Source: Acidobacteriota bacterium (GTDB lineage Bacteria; Acidobacteriota; Terriglobia; Terriglobales; SCQP01). From it: a DNA stretch of 37,154 bases. Position 1 is the stretch's first letter. The number at the start of each line of letters is the position of its first letter. The notes under the pieces are model-generated. The model was not told where the DNA came from and ran no database searches. It was given only the letters and a program-made list of their open reading frames with translations. The translations under genes and the position numbers were made by a program. The stretch is from assembly GCA_004299485.1 (NCBI GenBank), contig SCQP01000016.1:277842-314995 (forward strand), given 5' to 3'. Shown piece after piece: positions 31,040 to 37,154 of this stretch.

Positions 31040-32377
31040 TTACGGGCGGCGGCCCGCTGGGGCAGCGGTGGCCGTCGCGGCATTCTTCGCTGGTTGCAGT
31101 TGCGCCAGCTCAGGCATGTAGCGCGCGCGCAAAGCTTCGAACTGGGGCATCAGCTTGGGGCCAATCGGTTTGCCTGGCGGCAACTTGCGGCGGAATACCT
31201 CGTAGTTTTTGAAGACGCCGTCGTGCTCAATTCGAAAATCCAAATGCGGTCCGGTCGCCAGGCCGCTCCTGCCCGAAAGTCCAATGTGCTGTCCCTGCGC
31301 CACGTGCTCACCCACATGCACTAAAACTCTGGACAGGTGCAGATAGAAGGTCTGGTAGCCGTTGGGATGGCGGATCTCGACCATCCGCCCGTCTTCGCCA
31401 CGCCAGCCCGCACGTGCAATCACGCCGGAACCGATGGCTTGCACCGGCGTACCCACCGGTGCGGCCAAATCCGTTCCCAGATGCGGACGATAAATTTTCA
31501 AAACCGGATTCAGGCGGTGCAAGCTGAAGCCACTGGTCACGCGCGCAATGAACGGCAGCGGTGATTTCAGAAATTCCCGCTTCATCGGCCGTCCATCGGG
31601 CATGTAGTAAGCCATGTAACCCTGCGGGTCGTGAAACCGCAGTGCCGAGTAGGGACGGCCATCGTTGACGTACTGCGCCGCCACGACCTGTCCATAGCCG
31701 GCAAACTTGCCTTGCAGCAGGTGCTCCTCGACCAGCACCTTAAACTCATCGCCCGCGCGCGTATCGGAGTTGAAATCCAGGTCCCACTGGAAAATGTCCG
31801 CCATCTTGACGGCCAGCTCATCCTGCGCCCCGGCATCTTCGATCGCCTGAAATAGCGACGACTGCACCACACCGCACACGCTCTGCAACCGGGTGGTGAA
31901 CGGAATCGTCTCGATCGTGGCCTGCCAGGTACGGGCGCCGGCGCCGGGCATGCCGGCGGCCTCGGCCTTGATCCAAAGCTTATGGTTCTGATCGATCTGA
32001 TACACGAGCGCCTTCAAATCGCCCGCGGTGTTGCGCACCAAGGTGAGCGTCCGGCCGGCACGGATGTCCGCCAGGTCGTACACAGGGCGTGCCGCGGCAA
32101 CCAGGTTGTGAAGCAGGCTCGCCGACAGATGAAACGGGGCCATCGCCAGCACAAAATTGCTGCGCCGGGGAATGGTGATGCTGTGGCTAACGGTGGCCGG
32201 CGCTGCCGCAGCGGCCTTCGCCGCAGGCGATGCGACCGTGATAGGAGCCGCGGGATTCGCCCGCGCATGCCAGCCCCAAAACCCAAGGGCCACAACGATC
32301 ACAGCCGCCCCGGCTCCCAGGGCCCACGAACGACGCGAAGGAGAACGCATTGGCGTCGATTGTAACGGATGCAGCAT
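31040..32377 (-). CDS. M23 family metallopeptidase (murein endopeptidase, MepM-like)
   Basis: 445 residues from ATG 32377, chosen for AAGGTGG nine bases ahead; ATG 32350 is an alternative with a TACAAT just upstream. One N-terminal membrane anchor (WALGAGAAVIVVALGFWGWH) is followed by a Pro/Ala stretch and an OapA/LysM-like region (DIRAGRTLTLVRNTAGDLKA). The C-terminal M23 domain carries HLGTDLAAPVGTPVQAIGSG (HxxxD zinc motif), YLHLSRVLVHVGEHVAQGQH and GPHLDFRI (HxH). These enzymes cut peptide cross-links in murein during growth. It is a periplasmic, membrane-tethered protein upstream of pgsA. Confidence 0.88.
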   Translation of the reverse strand: MLHPLQSTPMRSPSRRSWALGAGAAVIVVALGFWGWHARANPAAPITVASPAAKAAAAAPATVSHSITIPRRSNFVLAMAPFHLSASLLHNLVAAARPVYDLADIRAGRTLTLVRNTAGDLKALVYQIDQNHKLWIKAEAAGMPGAGARTWQATIETIPFTTRLQSVCGVVQSSLFQAIEDAGAQDELAVKMADIFQWDLDFNSDTRAGDEFKVLVEEHLLQGKFAGYGQVVAAQYVNDGRPYSALRFHDPQGYMAYYMPDGRPMKREFLKSPLPFIARVTSGFSLHRLNPVLKIYRPHLGTDLAAPVGTPVQAIGSGVIARAGWRGEDGRMVEIRHPNGYQTFYLHLSRVLVHVGEHVAQGQHIGLSGRSGLATGPHLDFRIEHDGVFKNYEVFRRKLPPGKPIGPKLMPQFEALRARYMPELAQLQPAKNAATATAAPAGRRP

Positions 32378-32396
32378 GCGCTTCGTCCACCTTAAA

Positions 32397-32600
32397 TCAC
32401 TGATGCGGATGCAATTTTTGCTCGATGCCCCGGCACAGAAGCTGGAGCGCCAAATAGGCGATGCCCGTCGACAAGACAATGGCCCCGGTCGCCAGCGCCA
32501 ATTCGGTAGTGCTTTCCAAAAAGATGCGGATCATATCTGATAAATTCTTGAGCACGTCAAGGGCCACTGACCCGCCGTTCTCTTTCGGTATAATGAGCAC
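32397..32600 (-). CDS. Small membrane protein, unrecognised
   Basis: 67 residues from GTG 32600, or 56 from GTG 32567; neither has a clear ribosome site. An amphipathic start (LDVLKNLSDMIRIFLEST) leads into one membrane helix (ALATGAIVLSTGIAYLALQL), then RGIEQKLHPHQ. It ends 19 bp before the M23 peptidase start and is the first gene of that minus-strand run. No family recognised. Its start region overlaps the promoter of the divergent lipoprotein gene. Confidence 0.5.
   Translation of the reverse strand: MLIIPKENGGSVALDVLKNLSDMIRIFLESTTELALATGAIVLSTGIAYLALQLLCRGIEQKLHPHQ
32567..32594 (+). promoter_or_regulatory. Promoter for the IPT lipoprotein gene
   Basis: -10 TATAAT at 32589-32594 with a -35-like CTGACC at 32567-32572 and a 16-bp spacer. 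The predicted start is about 32600, leaving a leader of about 15-35 bases depending on which ATG is used. Confidence 0.5.
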
Positions 32601-32615
32601 TGACTTTCCCGCCGC

Positions 32616-34460
32616 ATGACGAATTCAGTTTGCATGAGCCGTCGCCGCCTTTGGCCTTTTCTTTTGTTTACCGGCCTGATTCTGCTCAGTGCCGGCGGCT
32701 GTAACACCTATTACATTCCGCCGCCGCCGCTGGCCATCTCGCTCGCGGCCACCACCAGCAATCTCGTCATCTCCTCCCTCAATGCCGACGGTCAGGTCGT
32801 GCCCTCCAGCCTGGCGATGGTGGGCCAGATCGCTAACACCTCCAACCCCACCATCCTTTATGCGGTGGGTCAGGACGGCAAGTACGTGCAGGGCGGCAAC
32901 GCGGTTTTGGGCTTCATCACACCGGATGGCGTCTACCAGGCGCCGCTGGTCGTGCCCAGTCCCAATCAGGTCGTGATTCAGGCCACCGCCGCCGCCGAAA
33001 CCACCAAGACCGCGACCTGGACGCTCACCCTGCTGAATCCCACCGCCCTGGTTACGGGCGTGACGCCCAGCATCGTCACCGCGGGCCTGCCCGTCAGCTT
33101 CGATGTCCTTGGCACCAATTTTGCCCAGGGCGCCACCATCGACATGAGTGGGGCCTCGATCACCGGTACGCAATTAATCAGCCCGACGGAAATGAAAGTC
33201 GCGGCGAACATCGAGCAGCCCGGCATGCTGGGGCTGAGCGTCATCAACCCGGATCCTTTTGGCCCGCCCAATTCGGTCCTGGTCCGCAGCCTGCCGACGA
33301 ACCCCGCTACCGCCAGCGCCATCGCTATCACCGCCGTTCAGGCCGGCACCGATTCCAGCGGTAAGCCGCTGATCGCCAGCGAAGCCTACGTGCCGCAACC
33401 GGCAGCCCTGGCCGTGGTCAATCTCGATTCGGGGCAGCAGATCGCCACCGTGAACATGCCGGCCGGTTATCAGCCCAGTCTGGCCGCCGCTGATCCTGCG
33501 GGCAATCGCATTCTCGTGGCCAGTGCCGCCAGCAACCTGTTGCAGGTCGTGGATGCCAGTCAGAATTCGGTCGTGAGCTCTTTTGCACTTCCGGTCAACA
33601 CCGCGGTGACCGTCAACGGCACCTCCTGCATGGTCTGCGCCATGCTGATCGACAGTGCGCGGCATCTGGCGATTCTCGATACCGCCGCCGGCTATATCAC
33701 GCTCGATCTCAACACCGGCAAGACCTCCGCCGCCATCGCCGTGCCCGCCAGCTTCAATTTCGCCTATGACTCCCGCACCGAACGTATCTTTGCGCCGTTC
33801 GTGGCTGCCAGCGGCGCGAGCGGGGTCGATATTCTCAACTTGCAACAGGGCACGGTCGTCACCCTCTCGCCGCAAGGCGCCTTTTTCGGTACCCAGACCG
33901 CCGGTGCCGCATGGGATCCTACCAGCGGCGAACTCACGGCTGCCGATAGCGCCGCCGGAACGTTCCTGAATCTGAATCTCAACAACGCTGCGATTCAAGG
34001 AAGCACGAGCACGGCGCCTGCCGCGCAGTTTACGGTGACCAGCGGCTGCGCGCTGCCCTGGCGCGGCATGGATGTGGATTTGGTCGGCCATCTGGGCTGG
34101 CTTGCGAATACCGGCGGCTGCATCGCCGTGGTTGGGTTGCCGAAGGCCGCCGTCAACGGCACTCCCGCCCAGCCCAATCCCCTCCGCTGGGGACGCGTGC
34201 CCTCCGCCCCGGACGGCCTGCCTTGGCAGAGCAGCACCCTCGCGCAGCCGTCCACTATGGCCGTTTACACTGGCTCCGACGGCCGCGCCTACGGCCTTGT
34301 CCTGCGCCAGGATGGCCTCTTTCTGCTGAAAGTCGATCTCAGCCTGCTCCAGCAGGCGCCGGCTGTTGCCGGCGGCTTCGACAGCAACCAGGTCGACCCC
34401 ACGCAAGCCACGCAGGCTGGCCAGACGGTCTCCGCCCTCACCTACATCCGCCTGCACTAG
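32616..34460 (+). CDS. IPT/TIG-domain lipoprotein with beta-propeller-like repeats
   Basis: 614 residues from ATG 32616; a second ATG at 32634 would give a tighter signal peptide. The N-terminus RRLWPFLLFTGLILLSAGGC gives a lipoprotein signal with Cys near residue 29, then a Pro-run (YYIPPPPLA). An IPT/TIG immunoglobulin-like fold follows (VTGVTPSIVTAGLPVSFDVL, GTNFAQGATI). The rest shows repeated short beta motifs (AVVNLDSGQQIATVNMPAGY, GNRILVASAASNLLQVVDAS, HLAILDTAAGYITLDLNTGK), as in YVTN-type seven-bladed propellers. Probably a cell-surface binding protein; ligand unknown. Its stop codon directly abuts repeat B2. Confidence 0.8.
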   Translation: MTNSVCMSRRRLWPFLLFTGLILLSAGGCNTYYIPPPPLAISLAATTSNLVISSLNADGQVVPSSLAMVGQIANTSNPTILYAVGQDGKYVQGGNAVLGFITPDGVYQAPLVVPSPNQVVIQATAAAETTKTATWTLTLLNPTALVTGVTPSIVTAGLPVSFDVLGTNFAQGATIDMSGASITGTQLISPTEMKVAANIEQPGMLGLSVINPDPFGPPNSVLVRSLPTNPATASAIAITAVQAGTDSSGKPLIASEAYVPQPAALAVVNLDSGQQIATVNMPAGYQPSLAAADPAGNRILVASAASNLLQVVDASQNSVVSSFALPVNTAVTVNGTSCMVCAMLIDSARHLAILDTAAGYITLDLNTGKTSAAIAVPASFNFAYDSRTERIFAPFVAASGASGVDILNLQQGTVVTLSPQGAFFGTQTAGAAWDPTSGELTAADSAAGTFLNLNLNNAAIQGSTSTAPAAQFTVTSGCALPWRGMDVDLVGHLGWLANTGGCIAVVGLPKAAVNGTPAQPNPLRWGRVPSAPDGLPWQSSTLAQPSTMAVYTGSDGRAYGLVLRQDGLFLLKVDLSLLQQAPAVAGGFDSNQVDPTQATQAGQTVSALTYIRLH

Positions 34461-34570
34461 TGGCTCGCCACTTATTGCCCTGGTCACTCCCGATGGTCGC
34501 TTGGAGTGCGGGCTTCGATTCCCGGCAGGGTCCGCCCGCTGGCGCTCCGGGCTCCTCCAAGCTGCCGCCA
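34461..34570 (+). repeat. Dispersed repeat family B, copy B2
   Basis: A 110-bp unit with three mismatches to B1. It starts the base after the lipoprotein stop and ends 4 bp before the stop of the convergent DinB gene, filling the whole gap. A hairpin of this type could serve both genes as a terminator. Confidence 0.92.
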
Positions 34571-34574
34571 AGCG

Positions 34575-35099
34575 CTAAGCGCTGAGGTAACTTTCGTGCA
34601 CAATCGCGAGGTGGTGCGCCACGTGGCCGGGAATCAGAAACGCCAGCGCACGTACCGTGATGCGCTTGCCGCTGGCGATGCCGGCACGATCCCAGGCTTC
34701 CGCCGGCAGATGCGCCAACAGCGATACGCTGGCCAGCCGGACACGGCGAAACTCTTCGAGATGCTCGGCCCAGGCGATAGCATCCGCCTGGGCGGCGGCA
34801 GCGGCGATTTCCTGATCGTAGCTGGCCAGCGGAGTCTCGAAGCCGCGCGCGAACCAGAGCGTGCGGAAGGCGAACGCGCGCTCGGTGTCGGTCACATGGT
34901 TCAGCACCTGCCGCAGGCTCCACTTTCCGGCTGCGTAGCGGTGCTGCGACTGTTGCTCGGAGATCTTCGCGCCCAACGCGCTCACCTCGGCAAGCTGCGC
35001 CTCCATCACGGCGAGTGGGTCCTGGCCCGCGACCAAGTCGATGTAGCGGAAAAAGTACGGATCGGCTTCGTGAGCTTGCGGGCGCTCGATAGCAGGCAT
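34575..35099 (-). CDS. DinB family protein
   Basis: 174 residues from ATG 35099, with GAGGAAAGAAC ahead; the frame opens nine codons earlier without a ribosome site. The four-helix DinB fold is suggested by AGKWSLRQVLNHVTDTERAF (His at the start of the conserved helix) and GKRITVRALAFLIPGHVAHH LAIV, which supply three His ligands for a divalent metal. DinB_2 proteins are putative thiol-dependent (often mycothiol or bacillithiol) transferases; EgtB in this window uses the same fold for its iron site. Specific substrate unknown. It stands alone, convergent with the lipoprotein gene. Confidence 0.85.
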   Translation of the reverse strand: MPAIERPQAHEADPYFFRYIDLVAGQDPLAVMEAQLAEVSALGAKISEQQSQHRYAAGKWSLRQVLNHVTDTERAFAFRTLWFARGFETPLASYDQEIAAAAAQADAIAWAEHLEEFRRVRLASVSLLAHLPAEAWDRAGIASGKRITVRALAFLIPGHVAHHLAIVHESYLSA

Positions 35100-35215
35100 G
35101 TTCTTTCCTCTTCCGCATCGTAGCATCGCTGCGTCAGCCCGATTGGCTATCGAACGCCCGCGCGAAGCGGCTATTGTGGGCGTTCTACTGTTATGGCAGC
35201 CTGAGGGAATCTTCG

Positions 35216-36226
35216 ATGCTGAGTCCCGTGCTCTGGTGCTATGGCGTCTTTGGCGCCGTTATCGTGACTGCCATCATCACGCTGTGCGTGCGCCGCGGTG
35301 GCGACGCGGTCCTGTGGTTGGGCGCGGTCTGCTATGCCGCTCCGCTGGCGGCCTTCGGCAGCCAACATCTCACGCTCCACCGCGCCATTGCCGCTTTGAT
35401 ACCGCCCTGGATTCCCTGGCACGATTTCTGGGCGTACTTTGTGGGTACCTGTTTCATCGCAGCCGGCCTCAGCCTGGTGACCCGCGTCCAGGGACGCCTC
35501 GCCGCCAGCCTGGTCGCGCTCGTCTTTTTTCTCTTCGTCCTGCTCATGGATATCCCAGGGTGGTTGCATCAGCCCGGCAATCGCTTCGCTCTGGCGCTGG
35601 CGCTGCGGGAGCTTGCCTTCAGCGGTGGCGCCTTGGCGGGCGCCGCAGCGCTCACGGGCCATCGATTGGCGCGGGGCCCGGCGTGGCTGCGCCACACCAC
35701 CCGCTTGCCGCTCGGCCGGGCTGGGGGCCCCGCGAGCCCCAGCCCGGCCTTCACGGGCGATCGACGCCTCAGCGAAATCCAAGCCACGGCGGCGCGCTAC
35801 TTTGTCGCCATTGCAATTCTGTATTACAGTTTGGAGCAATTTCTGCATGCGAACTACGTGCCCGGCATTCCGCTGAACCGGGTCACGCCGCCGGGCCTTT
35901 TCGGCCACGCCTTCTGGACGTATTTCGCCGCCGTCATCTACGCCGTCGCCGGCGTGCTCTTGCTGCGGAACAAGCACACGCGCAGCGCCGCCACCGCACT
36001 TGGCGCCACCGTGCTGGTGGTGGTCGCCGCCGTTTACGTCCCCATGGCAGTGGCGCTGCGCAATCTCATCGGCTTCAACTTTCTGGCCGACACGCTCATG
36101 TTCGCCGGCGCCTTGTTTCTGCTCGCGGCGGCTATGCCCGTCACGCCATCAGCGAGCGCTGGGGACCATGAGCGGGATAAATCCAGCGAGCCCCGAGCCC
36201 GCGCAGCCGGTCCCAGCTTGCCGTGA
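35216..36226 (+). CDS. Duplicated-domain membrane protein (DoxX-like) with in-frame repeat insertion
   Basis: 336 residues from ATG 35216, preceded by CTGAGGGAA. Two similar halves, each about four membrane helices: the first contains IPWHDFWAYFVGTCFIAAGL, the second GHAFWTYFAAVIYAVAGVLL, each followed by a run ending in an SGGALAGAAAL or FAGALFLLAAAM helix. This points to internal duplication of a DoxX/DUF-type four-helix unit. The linker between the halves (residues about 149-181) is repeat copy A6. The C-terminal 28 residues are hydrophilic and overlap by 86 bp, on the other strand, with the metallo-beta-lactamase-fold gene. Function unknown. Confidence 0.78.
   Translation: MLSPVLWCYGVFGAVIVTAIITLCVRRGGDAVLWLGAVCYAAPLAAFGSQHLTLHRAIAALIPPWIPWHDFWAYFVGTCFIAAGLSLVTRVQGRLAASLVALVFFLFVLLMDIPGWLHQPGNRFALALALRELAFSGGALAGAAALTGHRLARGPAWLRHTTRLPLGRAGGPASPSPAFTGDRRLSEIQATAARYFVAIAILYYSLEQFLHANYVPGIPLNRVTPPGLFGHAFWTYFAAVIYAVAGVLLLRNKHTRSAATALGATVLVVVAAVYVPMAVALRNLIGFNFLADTLMFAGALFLLAAAMPVTPSASAGDHERDKSSEPRARAAGPSLP
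35660..35757 (+). repeat. Dispersed palindromic repeat family A, copy A6
   Basis: Starts ATCGATTGGCGCGGGGCC, with hairpin 1 GTGGC-TGC-GCCAC and hairpin 2 GGGCTGGGG...CCCCAGCCC. It is flanked by TCACGGGCCATCGA (35652-35665) and TCACGGGCGATCGA (35751-35764), 13 of 14 identical. The distance between these flanks is 99 bp, exactly 33 codons. The gene reads it in the sense direction, as GHRLARGPAWLRHTTRLPLG. Confidence 0.9.
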
Positions 36227-36731
36227 CCGCCGGCAGTTCTTCTTCGGTGGCCAGGCCCAGCGGCGGCAGATCACCGGTAAACACGCTGCCATCGTCGAGC
36301 AGCAGAGAAACGCTGTCGTCGCTGTGCCCGGGCGTAGGAACGATCTCGCCGCTCAGGCCGAGTTCGGCCAGCAGCCGCCGGCTTTCCGCAGCAGCCATTA
36401 CCAGGTTGCCGTCGCTGGTGATCTCGATGTAGTGATCGCCCGGCTTCATGTGGGCGCGCATCGCCGGAATCGCCGCCACTTGCTGCTCCAGGACGATCAG
36501 CCGCATGCCTTCGCGCTTCAGCTCTTCGGCCAGTCCGGCGTGATCCATGTGGTAATGCGTTGCCAGGCCGTAGCGCACCTCGCCGGCGGGCACGCCCGCG
36601 CGCTGCCACGCCGCCTTCATTTTGCCCAGCGTTCCCGGCCAACCCAGATCGACCAGCAGCCGATTCGGCCCGGCGCCGAGCATCCAATAGTTGGTCGAGC
36701 GATAGCCGACGTTAACGATGGGTGGCGGCAT
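36141..36731 (-). CDS. Metallo-beta-lactamase-fold hydrolase
   Basis: 196 residues from ATG 36731. The full metal set is present: ATHYHMDHAG (HxHxDH), PTPGHSDDSVSLLLDDG (second His), FTGDLPP (bridging Asp) and IYPAHGP (last His). It belongs to the glyoxalase-II/lactonase-like branch; the substrate is not readable. The probable -10 TAGAAT lies six bases ahead of the ATG, suggesting a leaderless transcript. The 3' end overlaps the membrane protein gene tail-to-tail. Confidence 0.9.
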   Translation of the reverse strand: MPPPIVNVGYRSTNYWMLGAGPNRLLVDLGWPGTLGKMKAAWQRAGVPAGEVRYGLATHYHMDHAGLAEELKREGMRLIVLEQQVAAIPAMRAHMKPGDHYIEITSDGNLVMAAAESRRLLAELGLSGEIVPTPGHSDDSVSLLLDDGSVFTGDLPPLGLATEEELPAVTASWDRLRGLGARWIYPAHGPQRSLMA

Positions 36732-36737
36732 GAGTAG

Positions 36738-36743
36738 ATTCTA
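36738..36743 (-). promoter_or_regulatory. Candidate -10 (TAGAAT) for the metallo-hydrolase gene
   Basis: TAGAAT on the minus strand ends six bases before the ATG at 36731, so the transcript would start at or near the start codon. No convincing -35 is seen. Confidence 0.4.
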
Positions 36744-37067
36744 GTCAACATGGGGTGACCGGTTCCGATGCGCGGGACAAGCGACGACGACCTCGGCCTG
36801 GTCCGGCGTCCAGGCGGGCTGGCGGCGCCGCTGCGCGGCGTTGCGACCGTGGGGGCGACGCCAGCCGGCGCGGCTCGGGAGCCCATTGCGTTTGCATGCG
36901 TTCACTCTACTCCCGAGTGTCACGCATCATTCTGGACGAGTTCAGAGGCGGAACGGGGCCGCAATGCCGCTGCTCCGGCCAGGCGACCATCGCGGCACAT
37001 TGGCTGTGTGCCTTGTTAGGATACAAAAAAAATGAGTCGAGAGTGTCAGAAAATCGAGATGTGATGA
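36744..37067. other. Intergenic stretch, no gene recognised
   Basis: About 320 bp between divergent genes. Several short frames are open on both strands but show no family motifs, ribosome sites or normal composition. The first two-thirds is very GC-rich with local inverted GC blocks (GACGCCAGCCGGCGCGGC); the last 60 bp turns AT-rich towards the final gene and contains an A-run after TTGTTAGGATAC. No clear family A or B copy is present. Confidence 0.6.
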
Positions 37068-37073
37068 TATACT
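37068..37073 (+). promoter_or_regulatory. Candidate -10 (TATACT) for the last gene
   Basis: TATACT ends ten bases before the ATG at 37084 in an AT-rich tract. A weak GTGTCA lies 19 bp upstream. It predicts a very short leader. Confidence 0.4.
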
Positions 37074-37083
37074 TTCACCCCGT

Positions 37084-37154
37084 ATGACACGCCCCCCCCG
37101 ATTCCTCATGTCCTTAGTGTCTCTTCTGGCGTTTGCGGCGGCGCTGCCGCTGGG
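37084..37154 (+). CDS. Start of a secreted protein (partial)
   Basis: The first 23 codons only, running off the window. MTRPPRFL followed by MSLVSLLAFAAALPL is a typical Sec signal: basic start, then a hydrophobic core. An internal ATG at codon 9 is an alternative start. The mature protein is outside the window, so its family is unknown. Confidence 0.5.
   Translation, partial: MTRPPRFLMSLVSLLAFAAALPL

Noticed and set aside
36755-37087. 110-codon plus-strand frame in the final intergenic region
   Set aside because: Arg/Gly/Ala-rich, no ribosome site, no motif, and it runs into the promoter of the next gene.
1-37154. CRISPR arrays, IS transposases, rRNA or tRNA genes
   Set aside because: No regularly spaced repeats, transposase motifs or tRNA clover leaves were found by eye on either strand. 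Repeat families A and B are irregularly dispersed, not arrays.

Overview
The window is GC-rich bacterial chromosome with dense, largely co-directional genes. An Acidobacteriota host is likely. This is inferred from an Oar-type TonB-dependent receptor with an N-terminal carboxypeptidase-regulatory domain, a minimal EgtB/EgtD ergothioneine pair, an IPT/TIG lipoprotein and general gene style; no rRNA or other phylogenetic marker is present to prove it.

Layout. 1-2112: end of a dihydroorotase gene, a small secreted carboxypeptidase-regulatory-like protein, a LysW-like zinc-ribbon protein with a poly-acidic tail, a NUDIX hydrolase and a YebC/TACO1 protein. 2317-5286: an overlapping three-gene operon of ketosynthase, methyltransferase and FAD oxidoreductase, probably making a small polyketide- or lipid-like product. 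5252-7419: a second methyltransferase, divergent from a UbiD-family decarboxylase. 7530-13126 (minus strand): EgtB, EgtD, IMP dehydrogenase, a CelD/BcsL-type acetyltransferase and a CpsB/CapC-type PHP phosphatase, packed like one operon. 13154-14432: two VapBC-type toxin-antitoxin pairs with palindromic operator candidates. 14443-24379 (minus strand): TonB receptor, a giant secreted M14-like carboxypeptidase, an MFS transporter and a DUF2891 lipoprotein, which read as a capture-digest-import operon driven by a near-consensus promoter. 24626-29285 (plus strand): a GntR/FCD regulator and hydantoinase/oxoprolinase subunits A and B, all translationally coupled. 29282-32600 (minus strand): GNAT, two small membrane proteins, PgsA, an M23 peptidase and a further small membrane protein. 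32616-37154: IPT lipoprotein, DinB protein, a duplicated-domain membrane protein, a metallo-beta-lactamase-fold hydrolase and the start of another secreted protein.

The most unusual content is two families of dispersed, structured repeats. Family A (about 95 bp, six copies) is found only inside open reading frames and always leaves the frame open, adding about 31-41 residues to six different proteins. Copies show compensatory base changes in two hairpins, and at least two copies have direct repeats at their flanks that look like target-site duplications. Family B (110 bp) has two near-identical copies about 32 kb apart, just after stop codons, and a diverged third copy that reads in frame through egtD. 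The behaviour resembles the in-gene palindromic elements of Rickettsia, but the sequences look unrelated. No transposase, IS element, CRISPR array, tRNA or rRNA was recognised in the window.
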